A stretch of DNA of 64,000 nucleotides from Chloroflexota bacterium (GCA_016860845.1 BOKF01000008.1:186001-250000), one strand, 5' to 3'; shown: positions 1 to 8,846, counted from the first letter of the stretch. The notes: a model not told the origin generated them from the sequence alone. Made by a program: numbers and translations.

Positions 1-1762
1 AAAATTGGCTCTTGGCCCGGTTGGCTTCGACCGCCTGGTCGTGGGCCAGGGCCAGTTGGGCCTCGGTTCGTTTGCGCACGGCTAATTCTTCCTGAACCGC
101 TTTGAACAGCCGGGCATTCTCAATGGCCACGGCCACCCGGTTAGCCAGCGAGCGCAGCAAGTTGGCATCGCTTTCATCCAGGTTACCCGATTGTTCTTGC
201 TGGATTCCCAGCACGCCGATGACCCTTTCCTCGGGGCCGAGGGTAATGGGTACGTCAATTTCAGCGCAGCCCGGCAAGTGTAAGCGATCAGGCTGTCCGG
301 CTGCGGCCGGTGGATCAAGCTGGACGATTTCACTCCTACGGGCAGCCTGGGCGATCGGTGAGGATGAGGTGAGGGTAATCCGCGCCTGGGGGGCGGGATA
401 TGCCGGGTCTGGCCGAGCTGCTGCCACCAGAACCAAAACATCTTTACTCTGCTCCTGCTGCCCCTCCTCCAGTAAATAAATATAAGCCGAATAATAATCA
501 AACCGCGTCTTAATTTGGTTGACCACTTCCGCCAGCAAGCCTTCCAGGTCGAGAATAGCATTGAGCCGCTCGCCCAGGCTGGCAATGACTTCCAGGCGCT
601 CGGTGCGCTCCATAACCCGTTCTTCCAGGGAGCCGATCAAGTCCCGTAACTCGGCGGTCATCCCGTTAAAAGCCTCGGCCAGCGTGGCAAATTCATCCCG
701 GTTGTTGACCGTCACCACCTGGTCCAACTGGCCCTGTCCAATTTGTTGGGCCGCCGCGCTGAGCAGGCTGAGCGGTTGGAGGATACGTCGGGCCAGAAAC
801 ACTGCCGCCAGAACAGCCAGGCTTAAGGCTAAAACCGTAGTGACGATTAAGGCGGTGGTGCTCTGGCGGCTGATCATTTCAAGCTGGCTGCGGGCGCGGT
901 CAACACCGGCCTGGCTCTCGATCCCAATTTGTTCCGACACCCTGTTGATGTCAACGGTCAGATCGCGGAAAATAGTCGTGTTGGTTTCTACGGTCCGGTC
1001 AAGCGACACCAGCTTTTTGAAAGTAACCAGATAAGTCTGCGCTCGCTCAATCAGGCCGGCTGCGGTCGGAGTTGGGGCCAGCCTGGGTGAGGCATGCCCT
1101 TCGGCCAGGGCCATAAATTTGTTGAGGGTAATTTGGACATTATCCACGTATTGCTGGCTGCCCGTATTGAGGTAATCGCGCTCGTGGCTGCGGGTGCGGT
1201 AGATAAGTTCGGCCAGGCGGGTATCGGGAAGCTGGACGGCTGCTGCCTGCAACTGGTCAAGCTGGCTTTGCAGCACTTTCTCCAGGCCGTTGGCCCGGCT
1301 GCGTTCTTCAATTTTAAGCACGGTAATGGAGAAGGTATTTTCATAATCTTGCAGCAGCGGGCGGAGGCGGGCCGTCTCGCCGGTTAGATTAACCAGTTCG
1401 GGATCGTTAGCCACCCTTGCCAGCGTGTCAATCTCGTTGAGCCGGGCGCGAGCGCGGGCCAGGCTGGTCTGATTAGCGGTAACATAGCGGGCTACGGCGC
1501 TGTCAAAGCCAATAGACCGCCAACTGGTTAAGAAACTGGCTTCGCTGGCCCGGGCCAGCAGGAATTCATTTTCAACCTGCAAACTCAGCTCACGCACCCG
1601 GTTGGCCTGTTCCAGCACCACTTGCGTCCCGCTTTGCACATTGCGCAGACTCAAGTAGCCGATGATGGCGCTGATGAGATTCAAGACCAGGATCAGGCCG
1701 AAGCCCAGGCTTAACAGCGTGCGAATAGAGACGGTGGGGCGAGCGAGGATTCGAGCAGGCAT
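1..1762 (-). CDS. Sensor histidine kinase, N-terminal part (TM-sensor-TM-HAMP-GAF), truncated by window edge
   Basis: An open frame runs leftward from the ATG at 1762 off the window edge (587 codons visible). Seen: a first membrane segment at about residues 15-37, an extracytoplasmic helical region, a second membrane segment at about 297-318 (rich in A/L/V), a HAMP linker (ARRILQPLSLLS), a coiled coil and a GAF-type region ending with VAIENARLF. The last visible residues (EANRAKSQF) are the usual lead-in to a HisKA dimerisation domain, so a kinase core is expected beyond the edge. The gene starts 17 bp after the stop of the binding lipoprotein and was probably transcribed with it. The ligand is unknown. 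Family is fairly sure; the kinase part itself is not in view. Confidence 0.85.
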   Translation of the reverse strand, partial: MPARILARPTVSIRTLLSLGFGLILVLNLISAIIGYLSLRNVQSGTQVVLEQANRVRELSLQVENEFLLARASEASFLTSWRSIGFDSAVARYVTANQTSLARARARLNEIDTLARVANDPELVNLTGETARLRPLLQDYENTFSITVLKIEERSRANGLEKVLQSQLDQLQAAAVQLPDTRLAELIYRTRSHERDYLNTGSQQYVDNVQITLNKFMALAEGHASPRLAPTPTAAGLIERAQTYLVTFKKLVSLDRTVETNTTIFRDLTVDINRVSEQIGIESQAGVDRARSQLEMISRQSTTALIVTTVLALSLAVLAAVFLARRILQPLSLLSAAAQQIGQGQLDQVVTVNNRDEFATLAEAFNGMTAELRDLIGSLEERVMERTERLEVIASLGERLNAILDLEGLLAEVVNQIKTRFDYYSAYIYLLEEGQQEQSKDVLVLVAAARPDPAYPAPQARITLTSSSPIAQAARRSEIVQLDPPAAAGQPDRLHLPGCAEIDVPITLGPEERVIGVLGIQQEQSGNLDESDANLLRSLANRVAVAIENARLFKAVQEELAVRKRTEAQLALAHDQAVEANRAKSQF

Positions 1763-1779
1763 AAGTCAAACCAGTTCAC

Positions 1780-2889
1780 TTAATTCGAGCCAGGGGCGGC
1801 TTGAGAATTGTGGGAGACGACCGATTCGGTCCAGGCTTGTTCGTATAGTTCAGCCGTCGCCGGATCAACATTGACCAGGGTAAAGAGGCGCTGGCGCAGC
1901 TTGTCGTCGGGGTAAAGGGCCGGGTTAGCCCTATCGGCGGAGTTGAGCAGGGGCAGCGCCGCCTGGTTAGGGGTGCTGGCGTGGGTGGCATTCGCCAGCG
2001 CCGCGCCGGCCTCCGGCTCCAGGAGGTAATTGATAAAGGTTTCGGCCAGGGCAGGGTGAGGCGCTTCGGCCAGCAGGCACATAGTATCAAGCCACAACAG
2101 CGAGCCTTCTTCTGGAATAACATAACGCAGGGTTGGATGGGTGTTCATCAATGCCAATACGCTCGCAGTGCGGGTAAAAAGGAGATCAACCTGGCCGTCT
2201 GCCAGCAAATTTGGCTCCTGGGCTGGGGCATAAATGACGGTGGGAGCGGCGTGATTCCGCCACAACTCGCTGGCTGCGCCGATTTCCAGGTCGTTGGTGG
2301 TATTCGGACTGTAGCCCAGGTACAACAGAGTGGCCCCCAGCGCCAGGCGGTTGTCATCAGGCAGCCCCAGCCGCAACAGCCGGTTGGTCTTAAAAAAATC
2401 CGTCCAGCCCCGGATATCTTTCCCCGTGCTCTCCGGGTTATAGCCCAGGCTCCACATGCCCCACTGAAAAGGGACACAGTACCGGTTGCCCGGATCAAAC
2501 AGCGGGTTGAGAAAAGCCGGATCAATATTTTTGAAATTAGGAATATTCTCTTTATTCAGCGGAGCAAATAACCCTTCGGCCCGCAGTGAGCCCACTTGCC
2601 GGTCACTCAAGATGACCAAATCATAATCGGCCAGGCCGGCCTCTATATCGGCCAGGCCGCTTTCATCTTCGGCGGCAGTGGCATAGTTGATCTTAATCTC
2701 AAAGCGGCTTTCAAAATTGGCCAGAGTCGCCGGGTCAAGGGCTGGCTCCCGGCTGTAGATATGAAGTGTTTTGGCGGCTTGGGCCGGTGCAGCCGTTGGC
2801 GCTGTGTTCATAGAAAACGCAGGCACGTTGGTGCAGGCGGCAAGCCAGCCAAGAAGAAGGAGTGAGATGGTTGAGCCGGTCCACTTCAT
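1780..2889 (-). CDS. PotD-like extracellular solute-binding lipoprotein
   Basis: About 369 residues. I place the start at the ATG at 2889 because it opens a lipoprotein signal (hydrophobic stretch, then LGWLAAC with the lipidated Cys at residue 19); an upstream in-frame Met would bury it. The mature part resembles periplasmic binding proteins of the spermidine/putrescine or iron(III) type, with segments such as DYDLVILSDRQVG and WGMWSLGYNPES. No permease or ATPase gene is nearby. Instead the gene sits 17 bp upstream of a membrane histidine kinase, which suggests it presents a ligand to that sensor rather than feeding a transporter (inference). Substrate unknown. Confidence 0.8.
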   Translation of the reverse strand: MKWTGSTISLLLLGWLAACTNVPAFSMNTAPTAAPAQAAKTLHIYSREPALDPATLANFESRFEIKINYATAAEDESGLADIEAGLADYDLVILSDRQVGSLRAEGLFAPLNKENIPNFKNIDPAFLNPLFDPGNRYCVPFQWGMWSLGYNPESTGKDIRGWTDFFKTNRLLRLGLPDDNRLALGATLLYLGYSPNTTNDLEIGAASELWRNHAAPTVIYAPAQEPNLLADGQVDLLFTRTASVLALMNTHPTLRYVIPEEGSLLWLDTMCLLAEAPHPALAETFINYLLEPEAGAALANATHASTPNQAALPLLNSADRANPALYPDDKLRQRLFTLVNVDPATAELYEQAWTESVVSHNSQAAPGSN

Positions 2890-2991
2890 AGGTTGTCTTT
2901 CTGAGATAGAAGGGCAAGAATTCTGTGTAGTAAGGAAAACCTTTAGCATTATACCATAAATTAAGAGGAAAGACCCTAAAGATTTCAATAC

Positions 2992-3070
2992 CTAATGAGT
3001 TTTGATTTTCAGAGTCGGTAATGAGACTGGAAGGGTGGAAGACTGGAGGACTGGATAAACAGGCTGTAAC
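2992..3070. repeat. Truncated copy of the palindromic repeat found at 39165-39300
   Basis: The sequence starting CTAATGAGTTTTGA matches the left half of the element at 39165-39300 over about 75-80 bp with few substitutions, including the heptamer array TGGAAGACTGGAGGACTGGA. The right half is absent: the similarity stops near 3062-3070, where a decayed oxidoreductase fragment begins. Truncation next to a gene relic suggests a deletion scar. Confidence 0.7.
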
Positions 3071-3300
3071 GGCCACAGGCGGCAATAACGGCGCGGCCTG
3101 AATCTTTCCGCCTTGTGGCCTGAGCGTATCATGACCTCAAATCTCTGGTCGTCCTGAAGGATATTTGTGGCGGTTGCCTGGGTGTGCAGGTCAACACCGC
3201 GTTGTTGTGCGGCAGCCACCAGCGCCGCGTCGAGCGCAAACCGGCTGAGGCCCCAGGCACAGCCCGGCAGGATCGTCTGGACGGAGACTCCTCTCCAATT
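3062..3300 (-). pseudogene. Remnant of an FAD-dependent oxidoreductase (geranylgeranyl reductase/UbiH-like)
   Basis: Read on the minus strand, a fragment shows the family-like segment GLSRFALDAALVAAAQQRG followed by a beta-rich stretch (RFEVMIRSGHKAE). A frame change then gives SGRAVIAACGRYS, which resembles the 'VVAADGRWS' segment of flavoprotein reductases. The N-terminal FAD-binding GxGxxG region and everything after this segment are missing. A fragment with a frameshift and two missing ends fits a decayed gene. The family call rests on short motifs only. Confidence 0.5.
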
Positions 3301-3401
3301 ACCGGCGGATTATGGGCCTCAATGCGCTCACCTCGCTGGGCTTTTTAGGATTTATCCTGTCGCCCATGCTTGGAATTTGGTGGAAAGCTGATTTAGACTA
3401 A
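3291..3401 (+). pseudogene. Possible C-terminal remnant of a membrane protein
   Basis: An open stretch reads into a stop at 3399-3401 and contains one strongly hydrophobic segment (TSLGFLGFILSPMLGIWW) flanked by RRIMGLN and KADLD, like the last membrane helix of a polytopic protein. No start codon context or upstream domain is present, and it abuts the decayed oxidoreductase fragment. It may be the tail of a second gene brought here by deletion, or chance. Confidence 0.25.
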
Positions 3402-3438
3402 CTTTCCGTTTCACCCAACCTGTGGTACGATAAGCCGC

Positions 3439-4164
3439 ATGTTGGTGGCGAGTCCAGCTTGGGCACAGCAGATCAGTCACTTTGAAGCCACACACGTGCG
3501 CTACAGTGACGACCCCTTGCCCGGTCAGCCCTCCTTTCGCTATCGCCTGGGCACGCGCCCGGTCCTCATCTCAGCTCCTCATGGCGCGCGGCATTGGCGT
3601 GAAGATCATTGGAAAATGCAGGATGGTTTCACCTCGGCCCTGGCCCATGTGCTGGCCGAGCATACCGGAGCGCACGCCCTTTATACTGTGCGCCGCATCC
3701 GCCCTGACCCAAACTATGACGACGACTGCGATTATAAGCGGACTCTGGCTAAATTGCTGCGTGACCACCCCATCCGGCTGGTCCTTGATTTACATGGGGC
3801 GCGTTTTGACCGGGCTTTTGGCGTCGCCCTCGGTACCATTGAAGGTCACAGTTGCCCCGACTTCGAAGCCGGTATCATTCAAGCCTTTGTGACCCAGGGG
3901 TTTGGGCTGGATGCGCCTGACTTTCTGGACCGGCTGGCGCTGAATATGCCCGATTACCGGGGCGGTGTCCGCCAGCGGACCGTAACCCGGTTTGTCTGGG
4001 AACAATGCCGGGTCAATGCTGTCCAAATCGAGCTAAACGCCCACCTGCGCGTTGTGTCTAACCACGCGCCTACCATGTACACCTTTACCCCTGATCCGGT
4101 GCGCCAGCGGCGGGCGGTCGAGGCGCTGATCCGTATTATTGCGGCTGTAGCCGCTGATCCCTGA
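3439..4164 (+). CDS. N-formylglutamate amidohydrolase family protein
   Basis: 241 residues. Family-type motifs are visible: PVLISAPHGARH near residue 50 (metal-binding His region), RRIRPDPNYDDDCDYK, and LVLDLHGARFDR near residue 115-125. These fit the N-formylglutamate deformylase/amidohydrolase superfamily, which hydrolyses N-formyl or related N-acyl amino acids with a bound metal. ASPAWAQQ near the N-terminus looks like a signal-peptidase site but is too close to the Met for a full signal peptide. It opens a run of plus-strand catabolic genes. True substrate unknown. Confidence 0.75.
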   Translation: MLVASPAWAQQISHFEATHVRYSDDPLPGQPSFRYRLGTRPVLISAPHGARHWREDHWKMQDGFTSALAHVLAEHTGAHALYTVRRIRPDPNYDDDCDYKRTLAKLLRDHPIRLVLDLHGARFDRAFGVALGTIEGHSCPDFEAGIIQAFVTQGFGLDAPDFLDRLALNMPDYRGGVRQRTVTRFVWEQCRVNAVQIELNAHLRVVSNHAPTMYTFTPDPVRQRRAVEALIRIIAAVAADP

Positions 4165-4221
4165 TGATATTTCTGCGGAGTCGTTACGAACTTGGGGTAC
4201 ACCACTAACAACGAAAACTTT

Positions 4222-4295
4222 TAACCACAGATTTCACCGATTACACAAATTTTTACTTTTTCTGTGAAATTTGTGTAATCTGTAGTTTATTTTCA
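4222..4295. repeat. Imperfect inverted repeat between genes
   Basis: AACCACAGATTTCACCGATTACACAAATTT is followed about 10 bases later by AAATTTGTGTAATCTGTAG, giving a long hairpin with A/T-rich arms. It belongs to the same style of phrase-like, roughly heptameric inverted repeats seen at 17470-17540, 34380-34456 and 51598-51675. It could act as a weak terminator for the upstream gene. Confidence 0.6.
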
Positions 4296-4311
4296 AGGAG
4301 AGTCAACTTGT

Positions 4312-5157
4312 ATGATACATGGGAGTGAATTTGGCGCCGTTATTTTCGGCCTGGCCTCGGCGGCCACCTGGGGGGTGGGAGATTTTAGCGGCGGTCTGGC
4401 CACCCGACGGGTTTCGGTGTTGACCGTCACTTTGCTCTCTCAGGTGGCGGGATTAATTCTGCTGGTGTTATTGGCCTTGATTTGGGGCGAAAGTTTCCCT
4501 TCGCTGGCCGATGTGGGCTGGGGCGGCCTGGCCGGCCTGATCGGGTTGGTTGGCTTGATAGCCCTGTATCGGGCTATGGCTATTGGGCAAATGGGCATCG
4601 CTGCCCCGGTGGCGGCGGTGCTTTCGGCCAGCTTGCCGGTAGCGGTTGGCGCGATGACCCAGGGGCTGCCCCATTTGCCCCGCCAGTTAGGGTTTATTCT
4701 GGCCGTGATCGGCATCTGGTTCATTTCACGCCCGCAGAAGATGGAGGGGCGTCCGGCGGGTTTGGGTCTGGCAATTATCGCCGGGTTGTGTTTTGGCGGG
4801 TTTTTATTGGGTATTGCCCAGGTCCAGCAGAATGCTGTTTTCTGGCCGTTGGTCGCGGCCCGAACGGCTTCAATTTTGGCCATGTTAGTCGCGCTTGGGA
4901 CGGGTCAAAAGTTGGCGATGCCGGCCCCTTCAATTCTGCCTTTGATTATATTGACCGGCGCGATGGACGCCGGAGGGAATGCCTTTTTTGCCCTGGCCGA
5001 ACAAGCCGGACGTCTGGATGTGGCCGGAGCGTTGGCCTCGTTATATCCGGCGACGACCGTCATCCTGGCCCTCTCGATCTTAAAGGAGAAGTTGGTGCTG
5101 TGGCAGGGTATCGGGGTGCTGCTGGCGCTGCTGGCCGTGCCCTTAATTGCCAGTTGA
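4312..5157 (+). CDS. EamA/DMT-family transporter
   Basis: 281 residues with about ten hydrophobic segments in two related halves, as in EamA (10-TMS drug/metabolite transporter) proteins. Typical features include the N-terminal LASAATWGVGDFSGG, the RAMAIGQMGIAAPVAAVLSA stretch closing the first half, and ALASLYPATTVILALSILKE at the end of the second. Such proteins export or exchange small metabolites across the cytoplasmic membrane; the substrate cannot be read from sequence. It is followed 13 bp later by the SMP-30 gene and so is probably in the same transcript. Confidence 0.85.
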   Translation: MIHGSEFGAVIFGLASAATWGVGDFSGGLATRRVSVLTVTLLSQVAGLILLVLLALIWGESFPSLADVGWGGLAGLIGLVGLIALYRAMAIGQMGIAAPVAAVLSASLPVAVGAMTQGLPHLPRQLGFILAVIGIWFISRPQKMEGRPAGLGLAIIAGLCFGGFLLGIAQVQQNAVFWPLVAARTASILAMLVALGTGQKLAMPAPSILPLIILTGAMDAGGNAFFALAEQAGRLDVAGALASLYPATTVILALSILKEKLVLWQGIGVLLALLAVPLIAS

Positions 5158-5170
5158 GAGGAGTTTAGTT

Positions 5171-6133
5171 GTGAAACTTGCTACTCAAGCCTGGGATCAT
5201 GAAATTGTGCGCTACCCCGATCCGAGAATCGAAACGCTTGATCCTCGCTTTGATAAATACCGGCTGGGCACTGCCGCCCTGGAACGGCTCTTCACCGGCG
5301 GGCGCTGGACCGAAGGCCCGGTTTGGTTTGGCGACGGCCGTTACCTGCTCTGGAGCGACATCCCCAACAATCGTATGCTGCGCTGGCTGGAAGAAACGGG
5401 CGAAGTCAGTATCTTTCGCAGCCCTGCCCATTACAGCAACGGCAACACCCGCGACAGGCAGGGCCGCCTGATTACCTGTGAGCACGACACACGCCGGGTA
5501 ACCCGGACTGAATATGATGGGACTGTCGCCATCTTGATGGATAATTTTGAAGGCAAACCACTCAATGCACCCAACGATGTGGTGGTCCACCCCGATGGGC
5601 AGATCTGGTTTACTGATCCCGGCTACGGCATCTTGATGAATTATGAAGGCCACCAGGCTGAGTTTGAACTGCCCACGCGGGTCTACCGCTTGAACCCGGC
5701 TACCGGACAGGCCAGCGTAGCTACCGGCGAGCTGGAAAGACCGAACGGCCTGTGCTTTTCACCCGATTATACCCGGCTCTACGTGGTTGACACGGGGGCT
5801 ACCCACAAGCCCGGCCACCCGCGCCACATCCTTGTTTACGATGTCGCGGACAACTCTTGCCTGGTCAATGGCCGGGTTTTTGCCGATATGTCCCCCGGCC
5901 TGGCCGATGGCATCCGCTGTGATGTTGACGGTAACCTGTGGGCCAGCGCCGGTTGGGGCGGCGAAGGCTACGACGGCGTGCATGTTTTTGCCCCCAACGG
6001 TGACCCGATTGGCCGGATTCACCTGCCGGAACCGTGCTCCAATCTCTGCTTTGGCGGCCACAAAAGAAACCGGCTGTTTATGACCGCCGGCCAGTCGGTC
6101 TATGCTGTTTACGTGGAAACACAGGGCGCGTAG
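5171..6133 (+). CDS. SMP-30/gluconolactonase family protein
   Basis: About 320 residues. I chose the GTG at 5171 because AGAGGAG sits 7-8 bases before it; the ATG at 5147 would overlap the transporter gene and has no comparable site. Family features: ERLFTGGRWTEGPVWF near the N-terminus (metal-binding Glu in TEGP), PNDVVVHPDGQIWFTDPGYG (Asn and Asp metal ligands) and LADGIRCDVDGNLWAS. These match calcium- or zinc-dependent six-bladed propeller lactonases that open sugar lactones. It lies in a plus-strand catabolic set, so a role in sugar-acid or related catabolism is likely. Confidence 0.85.
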   Translation: MKLATQAWDHEIVRYPDPRIETLDPRFDKYRLGTAALERLFTGGRWTEGPVWFGDGRYLLWSDIPNNRMLRWLEETGEVSIFRSPAHYSNGNTRDRQGRLITCEHDTRRVTRTEYDGTVAILMDNFEGKPLNAPNDVVVHPDGQIWFTDPGYGILMNYEGHQAEFELPTRVYRLNPATGQASVATGELERPNGLCFSPDYTRLYVVDTGATHKPGHPRHILVYDVADNSCLVNGRVFADMSPGLADGIRCDVDGNLWASAGWGGEGYDGVHVFAPNGDPIGRIHLPEPCSNLCFGGHKRNRLFMTAGQSVYAVYVETQGA

Positions 6134-6186
6134 ATACCCTGAATGCTAACGGCGTCAGCATGAGCCAGTAGTTCACTAACGATGAA

Positions 6187-6259
6187 AAGGTAGCAGGGTT
6201 GCAAGGTTGCAGACTCGCATGATTTCCCTGTCTACCGTCTACCGTCTACTGTTTACTAT
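6187..6259. repeat. Heptamer-based inverted repeat
   Basis: AGGTAGCAGGGTTGCAAGGTTGCAGAC is followed by GTCTACCGTCTACCGTCTACTG. Units of about seven bases (GTCTACC, GGTTGCA) repeat on each side and partly pair. It directly precedes the MITE-like element at 6268. Confidence 0.5.
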
Positions 6260-6267
6260 TTTCTTAG

Positions 6268-6404
6268 AGGCTGTCAAAAAATTCAAATATCAGGCTATAA
6301 GTAGCCAAAACTGACCAAAATTGGCCTCAAATTGATGCCGAAAGGCCCATTTCTGTGACAAAAATGGTGGCCAAGGGGTAGTTTAGGTAATTTTTAGACA
6401 GCCT
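6268..6404. mobile_element. MITE-like element with 18-bp terminal inverted repeats
   Basis: The left end AGGCTGTCAAAAAATTCA and the reverse complement of the right end, AGGCTGTCTAAAAATTAC, match over about 16 of 18 positions. TTAG occurs directly outside the left end and within two bases of the right end, a possible target duplication. The 137-bp body encodes nothing. GGCTGTC termini are known from several DDE-transposase insertion sequences, so a non-autonomous derivative is plausible. Only one copy is in the window. Confidence 0.55.
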
Positions 6405-6422
6405 GTTAGGAGTAAATCATTT

Positions 6423-7703
6423 ATGTCTCAAGCAGTCATCATTGATGCCGTCCGCACGCCGGTCGGCACGTTTGCCGGGGCATTGAGCCAGGTGCGGCCC
6501 GACGATCTAGCGGCGCTGGTGTTGAAGGTGCTGGTGGAACGGGTCAGGCTTGACCCGGCTTTGGTGGAAGAGGTCATTATGGGCTGCACCAACCAGGCCG
6601 GCGAGGACAATCGCAACGTGGCCCGCATGGCCCTGCTGCTGGCCGGTTTTCCGCCCAGTGTCGGCGGGGTAACGGTCAACCGGCTGTGCGCGTCGGGCCT
6701 GGACGCGATTATTTCAGCCTACCGGGCCATTGCCGCCGGCGAGGGAGATATTTACATCGCCGGAGGGGTGGAGAGCATGACCCGCGCGCCCTACGTGCTG
6801 AGCAAGAGCGAAACCGCTTTTGATCGCGGCGCTAAAATTTTCGACACCTCGATTGGCTGGCGCTTTCCCAACCCCAAAATGGAGGCGCTGTTTCCGCTGG
6901 AAGCGATGGGTGAAACGGCTGAAAACATTTACGAGCAGACGCACATCAGCCGGGAGCGGCAGGATGCTTTTGCCCTGGCGAGCCAGCGGCGGGCCGTCGC
7001 GGCGATCAATGCCGGCCGCTTTAAGGATGAGATCGTGCCGGTGACTATCCCCCAGCGCAAAGGCGAGCCGATTGTCGTGGACACCGACGAGCATCCGCGG
7101 ATGAAGTGGGTGAGTGGAGAGGTGAAGCAGGGAGGAGGCGAAGAGGCGGGACATTATGAATTGGCGACGAGTATGGAAATCCTGGCAAAGTTAAAGCCGG
7201 CATTTCGGGCCGGAGGGACGGTCACGGCGGGGAACGCTTCTGGGATCAACGATGGAGCGGCGGCGGTCCTGCTGGTGGCGGAAGAGCGGGCGGCGGAGCT
7301 GGGGTTAAAACCTTTGGCGCGGATTGTGACGGCGGCCTCGGCGGGAGTTGATCCGCGGGTGATGGGCTACGGGCCAATTCCGGCCACCCGTAAAGCCCTG
7401 GAGCGGGCGGGGCTGGCCGCAGCCGACCTGGACTTGATTGAACTGAACGAAGCGTTTGCCGTTCAAGCTCTGGCCGTGATGGACGAGTTGGGTTTGCCTC
7501 ATGAGCGGACCAATGTCAACGGTGGGGCCATTGCCCTGGGCCACCCGCTCGGCTGCAGCGGGGCGCGGATTATGACCACGCTGGTCCACGAGATGAAGCG
7601 CCGCCAGCGTGCGGGTAAAGCCATATCACCCTATGGCCTGGCGACCATGTGCGTCGGCGTGGGGCAAGGAGTGGCGGTGATTGTGGAACGAGTGGATGGA
7701 TGA
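6423..7703 (+). CDS. Acetyl-CoA acetyltransferase / 3-oxoacyl-CoA thiolase
   Basis: 426 residues, near the usual thiolase length. All three catalytic motifs are present: [11 protein letters not shown] with the acylated Cys at residue 89, [16 protein letters not shown] with His374, and CVGVGQG with Cys410. Thiolases cleave 3-oxoacyl-CoA with CoA, or condense two acetyl-CoA. The N-terminus ([17 protein letters not shown]) fits degradative PcaF/PaaJ-like and AtoB-like members alike, so I do not assign a pathway. Cytoplasmic. It sits with amino-acid and lactone-degrading genes. Confidence 0.93.
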   Translation: MSQAVIIDAVRTPVGTFAGALSQVRPDDLAALVLKVLVERVRLDPALVEEVIMGCTNQAGEDNRNVARMALLLAGFPPSVGGVTVNRLCASGLDAIISAYRAIAAGEGDIYIAGGVESMTRAPYVLSKSETAFDRGAKIFDTSIGWRFPNPKMEALFPLEAMGETAENIYEQTHISRERQDAFALASQRRAVAAINAGRFKDEIVPVTIPQRKGEPIVVDTDEHPRMKWVSGEVKQGGGEEAGHYELATSMEILAKLKPAFRAGGTVTAGNASGINDGAAAVLLVAEERAAELGLKPLARIVTAASAGVDPRVMGYGPIPATRKALERAGLAAADLDLIELNEAFAVQALAVMDELGLPHERTNVNGGAIALGHPLGCSGARIMTTLVHEMKRRQRAGKAISPYGLATMCVGVGQGVAVIVERVDG

Positions 7704-7768
7704 GTGGAAGACTGGAGGATTGGAAGGTTGGCAAAATTCCAGCCTTCCGACCTTCCAGCCTTCCAGTA
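7697..7768. repeat. Heptamer inverted repeat (TGGAAG family) between thiolase and cyclodeaminase genes
   Basis: GTGGAAGACTGGAGGATTGGAAGGTTGG is followed by CCAGCCTTCCGACCTTCCAGCCTTCCAG, so the two arms pair. The left end overlaps the thiolase stop. The same heptamer family recurs at 3026, 39186, 44278, 49585 and 59725, in several cases inside genes. Confidence 0.75.
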
Positions 7769-7796
7769 CATAACTAACTTAGCGAGGGGAATCATT

Positions 7797-8777
7797 ATGA
7801 AGTTAAGAATCTTGTCTGCCGATGATGTGCGCCAAGCCCTGCCGATGAGCCGGGCGATTGAGGTCATGCGCAGCGCGTTTGGCCAGCTTTCGGCTAACCA
7901 GGCTGATGTGCCGCTGCGCACCCGGCTGCAAACCGATAAGGGGCTGCTGCTGTTTATGCCTGCTTTTCTACGGCAAAGCCGGGAAATTGGCTTCAAAATG
8001 GTTTCGATTTGGGGGGATAACCCGGCCAGAGGTTTACCGGCGGTGGTTGCCCTGGCGATAGTAGTTGATGCGAATACCGGCCAACCCAGGGCGCTGATCA
8101 ACGGCGAGATGCTGACCGCCCTTCGCACTGGGGCCGGGGGCGGCCTGGCCACCGATTTACTGGCCCGGTCCAATGCCAGCGTGGCCGCCGTATTCGGGGC
8201 CGGGGTGCAGGCGCGGGCGCAGCTTGAAGCAGCTTGCGCCGTGCGTCCAATCAAAGAGGTGCGTATCTTTGGCCGTTCCCCTTCCAGGGTGGAGAAGTTT
8301 GCCGCCGAAGTGGCTGCCTGGCCCGATGCGCCGCAGGTCGTCATCGCCGGGTCGCGCAAAGAGGCAGTGATCGGGGCAGACATCGTCATCACGGCGACGA
8401 CGTCGGAGAAGCCTGTGTTTGATGGCCGTGACCTGTCGGCGGGGACGCATGTGACCGGGGTGGGGTCCTACGCGCCGCACATGCAGGAGGTGGATGAGGA
8501 AACGGTTAAACGCTCCACGATTGTGGTGGATTCGCTCCAGGCTTGTCTGGCCGAGGCCGGCGACCTGATCATTCCCATCCAGAACAATGTCATCAGCAAG
8601 CTGGATATTCACGCCGAGTTGGGCCAGATTGTCAACGGCGAGCGGACCGGCCGGGAAACGTACGACGAAATTACCTTCTTTAAATCGGTCGGGGTGGCGG
8701 TGCAGGATGCGGCGGCGGCGAATGCGGTTCTGCGTGAGGCGGAGCGACAGGGGTTGGGGACGATGGTGGAGTTGTGA
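7797..8777 (+). CDS. Ornithine cyclodeaminase/mu-crystallin family dehydrogenase
   Basis: 326 residues from the ATG at 7797, preceded by GCGAGGGGAATC; an in-frame upstream Met would only add translated repeat sequence. Family features: LSADDVRQALPM at the N-terminus, RTGAGGGLATDLLAR, and a Rossmann segment AAVFGAGVQARAQLEA near residue 130. Members are NAD(P)-linked cyclodeaminases, ketimine reductases or amino-acid dehydrogenases; the exact substrate cannot be chosen. The next gene is an FAD amine/amino-acid oxidase, so both probably act on an amino acid or imino acid. Confidence 0.88.
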   Translation: MKLRILSADDVRQALPMSRAIEVMRSAFGQLSANQADVPLRTRLQTDKGLLLFMPAFLRQSREIGFKMVSIWGDNPARGLPAVVALAIVVDANTGQPRALINGEMLTALRTGAGGGLATDLLARSNASVAAVFGAGVQARAQLEAACAVRPIKEVRIFGRSPSRVEKFAAEVAAWPDAPQVVIAGSRKEAVIGADIVITATTSEKPVFDGRDLSAGTHVTGVGSYAPHMQEVDEETVKRSTIVVDSLQACLAEAGDLIIPIQNNVISKLDIHAELGQIVNGERTGRETYDEITFFKSVGVAVQDAAAANAVLREAERQGLGTMVEL

Positions 8778-8783
8778 GATGAT

Positions 8784-8815
8784 ACGGAGTGAAAAAGTGC
8801 ACTTTTTCACTCCGT
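8784..8815. repeat. Perfect 32-bp palindrome (CGGAGTG family)
   Basis: ACGGAGTGAAAAAGTG is followed at once by its exact reverse complement, with no loop. It lies between the cyclodeaminase gene and the FAD oxidase gene. The outer ACGGAGTG is shared with palindromes at 20045 and 55733 and resembles the one at 30860. It may be a REP-like repeat; a regulatory or RNA-folding role between cistrons is possible. Confidence 0.8.
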
Positions 8816-8846
8816 AAGTTATTCCATTTACGATTTGAGGACTTTT

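Noticed and set aside
4482..5168. Second plus-strand frame inside the EamA transporter gene
   Set aside because: Rich in Gly/Arg/Pro with no membrane pattern; the other frame gives a clean ten-helix EamA protein.
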